NCBI GenBank assembly: GCA_937877625.1
Contig: CALFJG010000007.1
Coordinates: 8,549-72,548, forward strand
Source: an uncultured Prevotellaceae bacterium
GTDB lineage: Bacteria > Bacteroidota > Bacteroidia > Bacteroidales > Bacteroidaceae
Length of the DNA stretch: 64,000 nucleotides
Direction: 5' to 3'
Shown in pieces: positions 44,582 through 54,243 of this stretch. Under the pieces are notes generated by a model, which was given only the letters and a program-made list of their open reading frames with translations, was not told where the DNA came from and made no database searches. Position numbers and translations under genes: made by a program. How positions within the stretch are numbered: the stretch's first letter is position 1; each line of letters begins with the position of its first letter.

Positions 44582-44626
44582 AACCTATATATTTATATGT
44601 GTGAGAAGTATAATTGTTGTATGCGG

Positions 44627-45475
44627 CTACTCAAAGATGTCTTTTTGCTGGCCCATCAATTGGAAATCTTTTTTACGCAATGTAAAACTATTGGTGAGAT
44701 ACTTATCGCGCACGGTCTGGTTGGTAGCCAACTCTTCGGGTGTGCCGTGGAAGAGGATACGTCCCTCAAAAAGCAGATACGCGCGCTCGGTGATACAGAG
44801 TGTTTCTTCTACGTTGTGGTCGGTGATAAGGATGCCGATATTGCGGTCTTTGAGTTTCCAAACGATGTATTGGATGTCCTCCACGGCAATAGGGTCAACG
44901 CCTGCAAAAGGCTCGTCAAGCATTATAAACTTAGGGTCGATGGCCAGGCAACGGGCTATCTCGGTGCGTCGTCGTTCTCCTCCCGAAAGGCGGTCGCCGG
45001 TGTTTTTGCGCACTTTCTCAAGTCTGAACTCTTTGATGAGACTCTCCAATTTGTCGCGGCGGTAGTCCTTTGGCTTGCCCGTCATTTCAAGAACCGACAT
45101 GATATTGTCCTCCACGCTCATCTTGCGAAACACGCTGGCCTCCTGCGCCAGATAGCCTATGCCGGCTTGTGCACGCTTGTAAACGGGATAGTCGGTGATA
45201 TCCTTGTCGTTAAGGTAGATATGTCCGGCATTGGGTACGATAAGGCCGGTGGTCATATAGAACGACGTGGTCTTGCCGGCACCGTTCGGCCCGAGCAGGC
45301 CTACAATCTCGCCTTGCTTCACATCGAACGACACGTTGTTCACCACCGTGCGCTTGCCATAACGCTTCACTAAGCCCTCGGTGCGAAGTGTCATACACTC
45401 CACGGGGGCTGGTGGGCTGACGAGGCTGTGTGTCTGCGGTGTTTCTTCGGGGAGTTGTGGCTGACGGTCAGACAT
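44627..45475 (-). CDS. lptB: LPS export ABC transporter ATPase LptB
   Basis: ATPase that powers lipopolysaccharide extraction from the inner membrane. Motifs are Walker A GPNGAGKTT, Q-loop IGYLAQEASVFRKMSV, signature RLSGGERRR, Walker B FIMLDEPFAGVDP and H-loop ITDHNVEE. The ATG at 45475 overlaps the ligase gene by 8 bp and gives 282 residues with a Pro-rich 27-residue leader absent from most LptB proteins; an ATG at 45394 (MTLRTEG) would give a normal-length protein with GGAG close upstream and is a real alternative. The other Lpt genes are not in this window. Confidence 0.9.
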   Translation of the reverse strand: MSDRQPQLPEETPQTHSLVSPPAPVECMTLRTEGLVKRYGKRTVVNNVSFDVKQGEIVGLLGPNGAGKTTSFYMTTGLIVPNAGHIYLNDKDITDYPVYKRAQAGIGYLAQEASVFRKMSVEDNIMSVLEMTGKPKDYRRDKLESLIKEFRLEKVRKNTGDRLSGGERRRTEIARCLAIDPKFIMLDEPFAGVDPIAVEDIQYIVWKLKDRNIGILITDHNVEETLCITERAYLLFEGRILFHGTPEELATNQTVRDKYLTNSFTLRKKDFQLMGQQKDIFE

Positions 45476-47201
45476 CTTCGTTGATATAAAGGAAACGCTT
45501 GATGCTGCGCTTCGGCGTTTTCTCAAATTCGTGCTCGTAGATGCGTATGCCAGCAATCTTTTGGTAGGAGGGTACGAGGTTGTTGAGCTCTTGGCGGTTG
45601 TGCTCCATCTGTTCTGCCACTGTAGCTTGGTCTAAACCGTCGCGCTGTGCCTCATCGTAGTCGGGGTGGATAAGGGCATAGAGCTTCTCGCCTTTTTGTA
45701 TCACGATGCTCTCGGCTACATAGGGCAGCGTATTGAGCTTGTCCTCTATTTCCTCGGGATAGATGTTTGTGCCGTTGGCTCCGAGAAGCATATTCTTGCT
45801 GCGTCCACGAATAAACACATTCCCGTCTTCGTCAATCACGCCGAGGTCGCCGGTGTGGTACCAGCCTTCGGTATCGAGTGTGGCGCGGGTGGCTTCTTCG
45901 TTTTTGTAGTAGCCGAGCATCACGTTCATACCGCGCACGAGTATCTCGCCTACCACGTTCTGCGGGGCGGGGCTATCAATACGCAGTTCCATACGCGGGG
46001 CTACCTTGCCGCACGAGCCAGGCACGAAGTCTTTCCAGTCGGCATAGCATATAATCGGTGCGCACTCCGTAGCACCGTAACCCACGGTGAAGGGGAAGCC
46101 TGTGCGATGCAAGAACTCCTCTATCTCGCTGTTGAACGCGGCTCCACCTACAATTACTTCGTAGAACTCTCCACCAAACGCAGCATAAAGTTCTGTACGG
46201 ATGCGGTCGAGGATTTTTTGTTGGATAAACGGCAGGCGCAGGAGCAACTTCATTGAGGGTGCTTCAAGCTTTGGCCACACCATTTTTTTGATTACTTTCT
46301 CTATGATGAGCGGCACGCTAATTACGACATTTGGCTTTACCTCGCCGAAGGCTTTGAAGATGATTTTTGGCGAGGGTACACGGGTAAGGAAAAAGATATG
46401 TCCGCCACGGAAGAATTCGTAGAGGAACTCAAAAGACATACCATACATATGTGCCAAGGGCAGGATGCTCACCACACGGCCTTCGCCTTCGGGGAAGCCT
46501 TGATTGAACACCTCGCAGGCAAACTGGTAGTTGCTCCACAAGGCTCTAAAAGGCACAAGCACGCCTTTTGAACGGCTGGTGGTGCCGCTGGTATAGTTGA
46601 TTAGGGCGAGGGTTTCTCCGTTCTGACGTTTATAGTGTACGTGTTGCGTGCGGAAATACTTGGGATACTTCAGCCCGTAGAGTGCGTTAAGACGCTCGCG
46701 GGCATCAAAGAGACGCTCGGAGCGACAGACGTGGAGCTGGAAGTCCCATATCTGAATGATACCTTCAAGTTTAGGCATTTCATCGGGCACGATTTCTTTT
46801 ACCATTTGGTCGCCCACAAAAAGGATGCGCGCATCGCTATGGTTCACAATGTCGTGTACCTGTTTGGCCTTAAACTCATGGAGGATAGGCACGGCCACAG
46901 CACCGTAGGTCAGCACGGCGAGATAAGCTACAGCCCAATGCGAGCAGTTGCGTCCGCAGAGGGCTACCTTGTCGCCAGGTTCTAAGCCGGCATTTTCAAA
47001 AAGGATATGGAGTTTCTCTATCTTGCGAGCTACGTCTTTATACTGGAACGTCTCACCTTGATAGTCAGTGAAAGCGTCTTTGTTCCAGTGGCGAACAATG
47101 CTGTCTTCTATCAAACCGATAAAGTCCAGCTCGCCTACCTTGTGCTCAAATTGTGCGTCGTCCGTGAGTTCGTGCGACGCTTTTAAGGCTATATCTATCA
47201 T
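45468..47201 (-). CDS. Long-chain acyl-CoA ligase-like AMP-binding protein
   Basis: 577-residue adenylating enzyme activating fatty acids with ATP and CoA. Motifs are the P-loop INYTSGTTSRSKGV (about 192-205), ILPLAHMYGMSFEF, VGYGATECAPI (about 360), GWYHTGDLGVIDEDGN (about 445) and the hinge FIRGRSKNMLL, then PKRSIKRF with the terminal Lys. The acyl substrate is undefined. It precedes lptB with 8 bp overlap and has a full promoter upstream, divergent from the receiver-PPDK gene. Confidence 0.88.
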   Translation of the reverse strand: MIDIALKASHELTDDAQFEHKVGELDFIGLIEDSIVRHWNKDAFTDYQGETFQYKDVARKIEKLHILFENAGLEPGDKVALCGRNCSHWAVAYLAVLTYGAVAVPILHEFKAKQVHDIVNHSDARILFVGDQMVKEIVPDEMPKLEGIIQIWDFQLHVCRSERLFDARERLNALYGLKYPKYFRTQHVHYKRQNGETLALINYTSGTTSRSKGVLVPFRALWSNYQFACEVFNQGFPEGEGRVVSILPLAHMYGMSFEFLYEFFRGGHIFFLTRVPSPKIIFKAFGEVKPNVVISVPLIIEKVIKKMVWPKLEAPSMKLLLRLPFIQQKILDRIRTELYAAFGGEFYEVIVGGAAFNSEIEEFLHRTGFPFTVGYGATECAPIICYADWKDFVPGSCGKVAPRMELRIDSPAPQNVVGEILVRGMNVMLGYYKNEEATRATLDTEGWYHTGDLGVIDEDGNVFIRGRSKNMLLGANGTNIYPEEIEDKLNTLPYVAESIVIQKGEKLYALIHPDYDEAQRDGLDQATVAEQMEHNRQELNNLVPSYQKIAGIRIYEHEFEKTPKRSIKRFLYINEDV

Positions 47202-47241
47202 AAGTTGCAGCTAAAAAATGCTCATTTTTGCTTCTCGTGTG

Positions 47242-47272
47242 CAAAAGTAGTGATAAAACACAATCTTGCAAA
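47242..47272 (-). promoter_or_regulatory. Promoter of the acyl-CoA ligase operon
   Basis: The minus strand has TACTTTTG (47242-47249) and TTTG (47269-47272) with a 19-bp spacer, a full match to the consensus, 40 bp before the ATG. Confidence 0.75.
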
Positions 47273-47418
47273 CGTCTTTGTTAATTTTTTGCACATATCT
47301 TGCGCTTTCTGAGCAAAAACGACACTTTATGCTGCTTTCAGAGCCTTTCTTTCGGGCTTGGGTATAGGCTGGTGTGTGTTTTGTGGGAGGCAAAGAGTGC
47401 TGTGCGTGGCAAATTTGC

Positions 47419-47426
47419 TACTTTTG
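47419..47426 (+). promoter_or_regulatory. -7 promoter element of the receiver-PPDK gene
   Basis: TACTTTTG matches TAnnTTTG, 56 bp before the ATG at 47483. The -33 element is weak. Confidence 0.5.
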
Positions 47427-47482
47427 CGCGCACGGAGCTACTCCGTATATATATAAGCACCACCGATTTCCTAATTCAGAAA

Positions 47483-50455
47483 ATGAGCCAGATACCCCGC
47501 CTCAAGGATGTGGCAATGCAGGACACGCCGTTTGCCGACCTGATGAACCGCCGCATCTATAACATTATGCTTTTCTCCTCAAAGTACGATGCCTTTATGC
47601 TTGAAGACGACGGACGTGTGGACGAAGAGATATTTAACGAGTACACCCACCTCGGGCTACGCTATCCCCCGCGTTTCACACAGGTAACCACCAAGCACGA
47701 AGCCCTGGAACTACTCGGCGAACGAAACTTTGAGCTCATCATTGTGCTGCCCAATATGGACAAGAAAGACATCTTCGACGATGCCAAAGAACTCAAAGCC
47801 AAACACCCCGCCATTCCTATCGTGGTACTTACACCCTTTAGTCGCGAAGTGACACGACGCATCCAACAAGACACCCTCACAGGCATTGACTACGTTTTTT
47901 CGTGGCTGGGCGACCCACAACTCCTGGTAGCTATTGTCAAGCTCATAGAGGATAAATGGAACGCGCCTCACGACTGCGCCAGCGTGGGGGTGCAGATAAT
48001 TCTCTTGGTAGAGGACAGTGTGCGTTTCTACAGCAGTGCGCTCACCCATCTATTCCGTTATGTGCTTGAGCAGAGCCAGTTTTTCGCCGGTGAAGCCCTC
48101 AACGAGCAGCTCAAAACGATGCGTATGCGCGGACGCCCCAAGGTGATGCTCGCACGCAGCTACGAGGAAGCCGTGGCACTCTATGAGCTCTATAAAGACC
48201 GCATTCTTGGTGTAGTGAGCGATATGAGTTTTGGTATGGGTGGGCGCAAAGATCCCGAAGCGGGCTATAAGTTGGGACAATACATACGCCGAACCGACCG
48301 CTTCCTGCCCATCATCTTTGAAAGCAACGAAGAGCGCACACGCGCCTTGGCTGCCGACCTTGATGCCGACTTTATCAGCAAAAACAGCAAGGCCTATCCT
48401 CAAGACCTCCGGCGTGCCGTGAGGCGCGGCTTCGGTTTCGGCGACTTTATCGTCACCGACCCCGCCACCGGGCAGGAGTTGATGCACCTCAAAACACTCA
48501 AGGACCTACAGCACAACGTCTTTTCCATCCCCGATGATGCTATGCGCTACCATCTGCGCCACAACCATTTCTCGCGCTTCTTCTTTTCGCGCGCTATGTT
48601 CCCGCCGGCCGTGATACTCAAACACGTGGACGTAGATGAATATCAAGACATGAACGAGGCACGCCAATTGGTATTCGACTTAATAATGAACTATCGGCGA
48701 CTAAAGAACGAGGGCGTTCTGGCCAACTACCGTCAGGATATGTTTGATGAGTACAGCCATTTTGCTCGAATGGGACGCGGCTCGCTCGGCGGCAAGGGAC
48801 GCGGCCTGGCTTTCATAGCACAGATGCTGCGGCGCTACCCGCGCTTAGAGACGGACAACATGACCGTGCGCATACCCAAAACCGTAGTGATATGCACCGA
48901 CCATTTCGACACCTTTATGGAGCAAGGCGCACTATATGACATCGCCCTCTCCGATGCCTCCGACGAGGAGTTGCTCAGTGCTTTTGAAGCCGTGCCACTA
49001 CCCGACATGCTTGTGAGCGACCTGCGCTCCTACCTGCAATTCGTGAGCCATCCCGTAGCCGTGCGCTCCAGCAGTGTACTCGAAGATGCCCACTATCAGC
49101 CGTTCGCAGGTGTTTACGCCACGTATATGGTGCCTGTGGGTAACGACAAGGAAGTGGCACTCGAGGCTCTTTGCAAGGCCGTGAAAGCCGTTTATGCCAG
49201 TGTGTTCTACCACGACAGCAAGGCATATATGCAAGCCACACAAAATGTCATCGACCAAGAAAAGATGGCCGTGGTGTTGCAGGAGGTGGTAGGCACGGCG
49301 CACGACACGCTCTTCTACCCCACCCTCTCGGGCGTGGCGCGCTCGCTGAATTTTTACCCCATAGGCCAAGAGAAAGCCGAGGACGGCGTGGCCTCCGTAG
49401 CCCTGGGGCTGGGAAAATACATCGTGGACGGCGGCGTGACACTGAAATTCTCGCCCGCCCACCCACGCCACGTGCTTCAACTCAGTAGCACCGATATGGC
49501 ACTGCGCGAGACACAACGTCGCTTCTGCGCCTTAGACCTGACACAAAGCGGCGTAGAACCCGGACGAGACGACGGCTATAACTTACGCTCCGTAGCAGTA
49601 CGCGATGCCGTCCCCACACAACCTCAACCCGCCACCGACAAGACGCTAAAATACATCTTCTCCACCTACGACCCCGACAGTGATATGCTCTGGGAAGGTG
49701 TGGCCGGACGCGGGCGAAAAGTGGTGACGTTTGCAAACATCCTGCAGCACGACGCATTCCCTCTGGCCAACACGGTGAGTAAGCTCTTAGAGATAGGACA
49801 AAAAGAGATGGGACGACCCGTCGAAATAGAGTTTGCTATGAACATACGCCCAGATGGACAGGTGGCAGACTTCTACCTCTTGCAGATACGCCCCATTGTG
49901 GACAGCAAACAACGTGTGGAAGAAGATCTCAGCCTCATTCCCGATACCGACACGATTATCTCCAGCCACAGCGTCTTAGGAAATGGTATCGTTGCCGACG
50001 TAAACACCCTGGTATATGTGAAGAGCGATGCCTTCGATGCAGCCAACAATCCGCAGATAGCCACAGAAATAGCCGCCATCAACGACCGTTTGTTAAGAGA
50101 GGAACGTGGCTATGTACTCGTGGGGCCAGGACGCTGGGGGAGCAGCGATCCGTGGCTCGGCATCCCTGTGAAGTGGTCGCACATCTGCGGAGCACGCGTC
50201 ATTGTGGAACAGGGACTGAAAGGCTATCAGGTAGATCCCAGCCAGGGCACACACTTTTTCCAAAACCTCACCAGCTTCGGCGTAGGCTATTTTACCATCA
50301 ACCCCTTTCGCGGCGACGGCTGTTTCGACGAGGCGTTGCTCAACGCACTACCTGCTGAGGAAGAAACGCCACACGTGCGTGTGGTGAGGCTCAAAGACCC
50401 CTGCGTCATAAAGATGGACGGACGACGCGGACGCGGAGTGGTGATGAAGCCATAG
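47483..50455 (+). CDS. Receiver-like domains fused to a PEP/pyruvate-binding (PPDK N-type) domain
   Basis: 990 residues. An N-terminal receiver-like domain (about 60-150, FELIIVLPNMDKKDIF, IPIVVLTPFSR) and a second (about 170-310, IILLVEDSV, GVVSDMSFGMGG) precede a PPDK/PEP-synthase ATP-grasp region from about residue 430 (GRGSLGGKGRGLAFIAQML; HPVAVRSSSVLEDAHYQPFAG at about 525; VEIEFAMN and LLQIRPI at about 790-805). A unique C-terminal part (VLVGPGRWGSSDPWLGIPV) ends the protein. The phosphohistidine swivel and the TIM barrel of PEP synthases are not seen. The start at 47483 (MSQIPRL) is preferred over a longer frame that crosses the promoter. Function unknown; it stands alone. Confidence 0.75.
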   Translation: MSQIPRLKDVAMQDTPFADLMNRRIYNIMLFSSKYDAFMLEDDGRVDEEIFNEYTHLGLRYPPRFTQVTTKHEALELLGERNFELIIVLPNMDKKDIFDDAKELKAKHPAIPIVVLTPFSREVTRRIQQDTLTGIDYVFSWLGDPQLLVAIVKLIEDKWNAPHDCASVGVQIILLVEDSVRFYSSALTHLFRYVLEQSQFFAGEALNEQLKTMRMRGRPKVMLARSYEEAVALYELYKDRILGVVSDMSFGMGGRKDPEAGYKLGQYIRRTDRFLPIIFESNEERTRALAADLDADFISKNSKAYPQDLRRAVRRGFGFGDFIVTDPATGQELMHLKTLKDLQHNVFSIPDDAMRYHLRHNHFSRFFFSRAMFPPAVILKHVDVDEYQDMNEARQLVFDLIMNYRRLKNEGVLANYRQDMFDEYSHFARMGRGSLGGKGRGLAFIAQMLRRYPRLETDNMTVRIPKTVVICTDHFDTFMEQGALYDIALSDASDEELLSAFEAVPLPDMLVSDLRSYLQFVSHPVAVRSSSVLEDAHYQPFAGVYATYMVPVGNDKEVALEALCKAVKAVYASVFYHDSKAYMQATQNVIDQEKMAVVLQEVVGTAHDTLFYPTLSGVARSLNFYPIGQEKAEDGVASVALGLGKYIVDGGVTLKFSPAHPRHVLQLSSTDMALRETQRRFCALDLTQSGVEPGRDDGYNLRSVAVRDAVPTQPQPATDKTLKYIFSTYDPDSDMLWEGVAGRGRKVVTFANILQHDAFPLANTVSKLLEIGQKEMGRPVEIEFAMNIRPDGQVADFYLLQIRPIVDSKQRVEEDLSLIPDTDTIISSHSVLGNGIVADVNTLVYVKSDAFDAANNPQIATEIAAINDRLLREERGYVLVGPGRWGSSDPWLGIPVKWSHICGARVIVEQGLKGYQVDPSQGTHFFQNLTSFGVGYFTINPFRGDGCFDEALLNALPAEEETPHVRVVRLKDPCVIKMDGRRGRGVVMKP

Positions 50456-50548
50456 AAAAACCTTTATTTGCAGCGGCTATAAGACGGAAGGAGTTTACGT
50501 TGCAGGCATAATCTTCTTAACCTATATCCCCTATTTTTAGAAAAAGCG

Positions 50549-50556
50549 TACCTTTG
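50549..50556 (+). promoter_or_regulatory. -7 promoter element of pdxJ
   Basis: TACCTTTG matches TAnnTTTG, 21 bp before the pdxJ ATG. Confidence 0.5.
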
Positions 50557-50576
50557 CCGCAAATCCAGTAAAAAGC

Positions 50577-51290
50577 ATGACACGTCTCAGCGTAAACATA
50601 AACAAAATCGCCACCCTGCGCAACGCACGCGGAGGTAACAACCCCGACCTCTTGGCCGCTGCACTCGACATAGAACGTTTCGGCGCACAAGGTATCACCG
50701 TCCACCCACGCCCCGACGAGCGCCATATTCGTCGCAGCGATGTTGTGGAACTCGCCCCGCGCCTCAGCACCGAGTTCAATATTGAAGGTTTTCCCTCCAA
50801 CGACTTCTGCCAACTGATAGAGGAGGTACGCCCCGACCAAGTGACACTTGTACCCGACACCCCCCAACAACTCACCAGCAACCACGGATGGAACACAAAG
50901 CAGAACCTTTCGCAACTCACCGACATCGTCTGCCGCTTCCACCAATCAGGCATACGCACCAGCATCTTTATTGATGCCACTACCGAGATGGCCGAATATG
51001 CAGCCCAAACAGGTACCGACCGCGTAGAACTCTACACCGAGCCCTACGCCGCAGCCTACCCCCTGTCGCCCGCCAACGCCATCGCACCCTTTGTGGAAAC
51101 AGCAAACTACTGCAAAGCACTCGGCCTCGGCCTTAACGCCGGACACGACCTCAGCCTGCAAAACCTTGCTTTCTTTGCGCAGGAAATACCGTTCCTCGAT
51201 GAGGTGAGCATCGGACACGCCCTAATTTGCGACGCACTCTATCTCGGACTGAAAGAAACGATACGCCGTTATCGCCAATGCCTCTCGTAG
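50577..51290 (+). CDS. pdxJ: Pyridoxine 5'-phosphate synthase
   Basis: Condenses 1-deoxyxylulose 5-phosphate with 3-amino-2-oxopropyl phosphate to make pyridoxine phosphate (vitamin B6). 237 residues, normal for PdxJ. Motifs are LSVNINKIATLRNARGG (about 4-20), GITVHPRPDERHI (about 39-51), FNIEGFPS (about 69), VTLVPDTP and LGLNAGHDLSLQN (about 187-199). The DXP-binding His and Glu are present. Expressed from its own promoter element; the DJ-1 gene follows by 53 bp. Confidence 0.95.
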   Translation: MTRLSVNINKIATLRNARGGNNPDLLAAALDIERFGAQGITVHPRPDERHIRRSDVVELAPRLSTEFNIEGFPSNDFCQLIEEVRPDQVTLVPDTPQQLTSNHGWNTKQNLSQLTDIVCRFHQSGIRTSIFIDATTEMAEYAAQTGTDRVELYTEPYAAAYPLSPANAIAPFVETANYCKALGLGLNAGHDLSLQNLAFFAQEIPFLDEVSIGHALICDALYLGLKETIRRYRQCLS

Positions 51291-51343
51291 CACGACTCTA
51301 CAACAACTAATTCATAGAACACCAAACCTAAACACCTCCTACT

Positions 51344-51889
51344 ATGCTCTATCTCCTTTTAGCCAATGGTTTTGAAGAAGTGGAAGCCCTCGGCACAGTA
51401 GATTTCCTGCGTCGGTGTGGACTCAACGTACTAATGGGTTCTATCACCGGACGACGAATGGTCACCGGCACACACCAAATTCCCGTTATGGCCGACTGCC
51501 TCTTGCGCCACAGCAACATAGGAAACAGCGACGGCATCATCCTTCCCGGCGGTATGCCCGGGGCTGAAAACTTACGCAAGAACAACACCGTGGAACGCTC
51601 CGTACGCACGCTTTTTGATACAAACAAACTCGTGGCCGCCATCTGTGCCGCACCGATGGTATTAGGGCATTGCGGCATACTCAACGGACGCAATGCCACT
51701 TGCTATCCAGGCTTTGAAACGTGGTTACACGGCGCAAACGTGTGTAAAGAACAAAACGTAGTGGAAGATGGAAACATCATCACCGCACGCGGGCCGGCCT
51801 TCACCTTCCAGTTCGCAGCAGCCATCGCACGACGTTTTGTGAACGAAGACGTGGTAAACCAAGTAACGCAAGGAATGCTCTTCCAATAA
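51344..51889 (+). CDS. DJ-1/PfpI family protein
   Basis: 181 residues. LLANGFEEVEALG at the start carries the Glu that stabilises the reactive Cys, which lies in AAICAAPMVLG at about residue 101; ARGPAFTFQFA near 150 matches the YajL/DJ-1 branch. Members act as glyoxalase-like or oxidative-stress protective enzymes in the cytoplasm; the exact reaction here is not known. Confidence 0.85.
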   Translation: MLYLLLANGFEEVEALGTVDFLRRCGLNVLMGSITGRRMVTGTHQIPVMADCLLRHSNIGNSDGIILPGGMPGAENLRKNNTVERSVRTLFDTNKLVAAICAAPMVLGHCGILNGRNATCYPGFETWLHGANVCKEQNVVEDGNIITARGPAFTFQFAAAIARRFVNEDVVNQVTQGMLFQ

Positions 51890-52093
51890 AGAACAAAACA
51901 AGGAGGCTTTTCACCCACCCACACACAACGAATTTGCTTTGTTACACCGTGGCAACAATAAGTCCGACGTCGTTTAAGGGGTGTCCTATTGATACGCTTT
52001 GTCAGATTTCTGAACAAAAAGAGCCAGAAAGATGACAAAAGGCTTAAAGGCCCGCCAACGTCAAACTAAACCGTGGGATTTAACAGTGTTCCT

Positions 52094-54196
52094 ATGTCGG
52101 TAGATATTCTTTCGCTTGACATACAATACCTTAAAGGCGTTGGCCCAGCGCGAGCACGTATGCTGGGGAAGGAAATAAACGTACACACCCTCGGCGACCT
52201 ACTCTACTACTTCCCATATAAATATATTGACCGAAGCCGTGTTCACCAAGTAAAAGACCTGCACGACGATATGCCGTTGGTGCAGCTGCGCGGACAAATT
52301 TTAGACTTTGAAAAGAGCGGCACGGGTACAAAAAAGCATATCAAAGCCTTCTTCTCCGATGGCACCGGCGTAGTAGAACTCATTTGGTTCAAGGGGCTTA
52401 CATATGTGGAGCGCACATACAAGGTAAACACGCCCTACCTTATACTCGGCAAGCCAGGACGCTTCGGCCATCGGTTTTCTATACCACACCCCGAAATAGA
52501 AAAAGCCGAAGAAGCCGACACCCACCCCACCCCGCTACAACCTTTCTATAGCATGACCGAGGGGATGCGACGCGGAGGAATGACCTCGCGAACCATTCAA
52601 AAACTCATTCAAACAGCCTTCGACACCATAGCCGAGCGTATCAACGAAACCTTGCCCGACTATCTCATCTCCTACCACCGTCTCACAAAGCTACCAGAGG
52701 CACTCTTCACCGTACATTTCCCCGAAGAAACTAAGGCACTGCCCGAAGCACGCCGACGGTTAAAGTTTGAAGAACTCTTCTTCCTCCAACTTGACATCCT
52801 GCAACGTGCAGCACAGCACCGCGAAGCTGCTACAGGATTTGTGTTTGCCCACGTCGGGCAAGCATTCAACGACTTCTACCTCCACCATCTACCGTTTCCT
52901 CTCACCACGGCTCAAAAACGCGTCGTACGAGAAATAAGAAACGACCTCCGCACAGGCCGACAAATGAACCGCCTACTGCAAGGCGATGTAGGTTCGGGGA
53001 AAACCGTGGTAGCCCTAATGTGTTGCCTCCTGGCCATCGACAACGATTTTCAAGCCTGCCTGATGGCACCCACCGAAATCCTCGCAGAACAACATTTTGC
53101 CACACTCACCCAAATGCTGCAAGGCACAAACATACGTGTGGAACTGCTCACAGGAAGTGTGAAAGGCGCAAAACGGCGCACGGTATTGCAAGGCGTGGCA
53201 GACGGAACGGTACAAATCCTCGTAGGTACACACGCCCTAATAGAACCCACCGTAAGGTTTCAAAACCTCGGGTTCGTAGTAATCGACGAGCAACATCGCT
53301 TTGGCGTGAAACAACGAGCCACACTTTGGGAAAAGAACACTCAGCCGCCGCATATCCTCGTGATGACCGCCACGCCGATTCCACGAACACTCGCTATGAC
53401 CGTTTACGGCGACCTTGACGTGAGCGTCATTGACGAGCTGCCGCCCGGACGAAAGCCTATCCACACACAGCACTATGGCGAGCGCGACACGGGACACCTT
53501 TATGACGGGATGCGACATGAACTGCGGCTCGGACGACAAGTATATGTGGTCTATCCTCTCATAGAAGAGAGCCAGCATAGCGACCTGATAGCCCTTGAAA
53601 CAGGATACCGACGACTTTGCGAAGCGTTTCCCGAATACAAAGTAGGGAAAGTACACGGTAAAATGAAACCAGCCGAGAAAGACACCGCGATGCAGCAATT
53701 CATCCGAAAAGATACACAAATCCTTGTTTCTACCACCGTGATAGAAGTAGGAGTGAATGTACCCAATGCTTCCGTAATGGTCATCGAAGAGGCCGACCGC
53801 TTCGGCCTCTCCCAACTCCACCAACTACGCGGACGCGTAGGGCGCGGAGCAGACCAATCGTATTGCCTACTCGTTACCCACAAACCCAACCTCGGCGACA
53901 TCACACGCCGACGACTCGGAGTGATGTGCGAAACTACCGACGGCTTTCGCATAGCAGAAGAAGATATGAAACTGCGTGGGCCAGGCGACATTGAGGGGAC
54001 AGCACAAAGCGGACTTCCCTTCAAGCTGCGTATTGCCAACCTCGTAGGCGACACGGTATTGATGGCCGAAGCACGCGAAGCAGCAGCAAGAGTGCTAAAA
54101 GCTGACCCACAGCACAACCTCCCGCAAAACGAAATTATTTGGCAACAAATGCAACGCCTAAAAAATGGCATTGTTGACTATTCCGCTATTAGTTAG
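52094..54196 (+). CDS. recG: ATP-dependent DNA helicase RecG
   Basis: 700-residue helicase that remodels stalled replication forks and branched DNA. An N-terminal wedge/OB domain (YFPYKYIDRSRV about 44, LRGQILDFEKSG) is followed by helicase motifs: GDVGSGKTVVALM (about 297), MAPTEILAEQHF, the DEQH box VIDEQHRFGVKQR (about 397), MTATPIPRTLAM, LVSTTVIEVGVNVPNA, and QLRGRVGRGADQSY. The TRG-like C-terminal motif region follows. The ATG at 52094 is used; the GTG at 52073 would add seven residues. Confidence 0.95.
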   Translation: MSVDILSLDIQYLKGVGPARARMLGKEINVHTLGDLLYYFPYKYIDRSRVHQVKDLHDDMPLVQLRGQILDFEKSGTGTKKHIKAFFSDGTGVVELIWFKGLTYVERTYKVNTPYLILGKPGRFGHRFSIPHPEIEKAEEADTHPTPLQPFYSMTEGMRRGGMTSRTIQKLIQTAFDTIAERINETLPDYLISYHRLTKLPEALFTVHFPEETKALPEARRRLKFEELFFLQLDILQRAAQHREAATGFVFAHVGQAFNDFYLHHLPFPLTTAQKRVVREIRNDLRTGRQMNRLLQGDVGSGKTVVALMCCLLAIDNDFQACLMAPTEILAEQHFATLTQMLQGTNIRVELLTGSVKGAKRRTVLQGVADGTVQILVGTHALIEPTVRFQNLGFVVIDEQHRFGVKQRATLWEKNTQPPHILVMTATPIPRTLAMTVYGDLDVSVIDELPPGRKPIHTQHYGERDTGHLYDGMRHELRLGRQVYVVYPLIEESQHSDLIALETGYRRLCEAFPEYKVGKVHGKMKPAEKDTAMQQFIRKDTQILVSTTVIEVGVNVPNASVMVIEEADRFGLSQLHQLRGRVGRGADQSYCLLVTHKPNLGDITRRRLGVMCETTDGFRIAEEDMKLRGPGDIEGTAQSGLPFKLRIANLVGDTVLMAEAREAAARVLKADPQHNLPQNEIIWQQMQRLKNGIVDYSAIS

Positions 54197-54243
54197 TTCA
54201 AAAATCCGAAGAAAAACAACAAACAACTATAAAAAGCTCAGTA

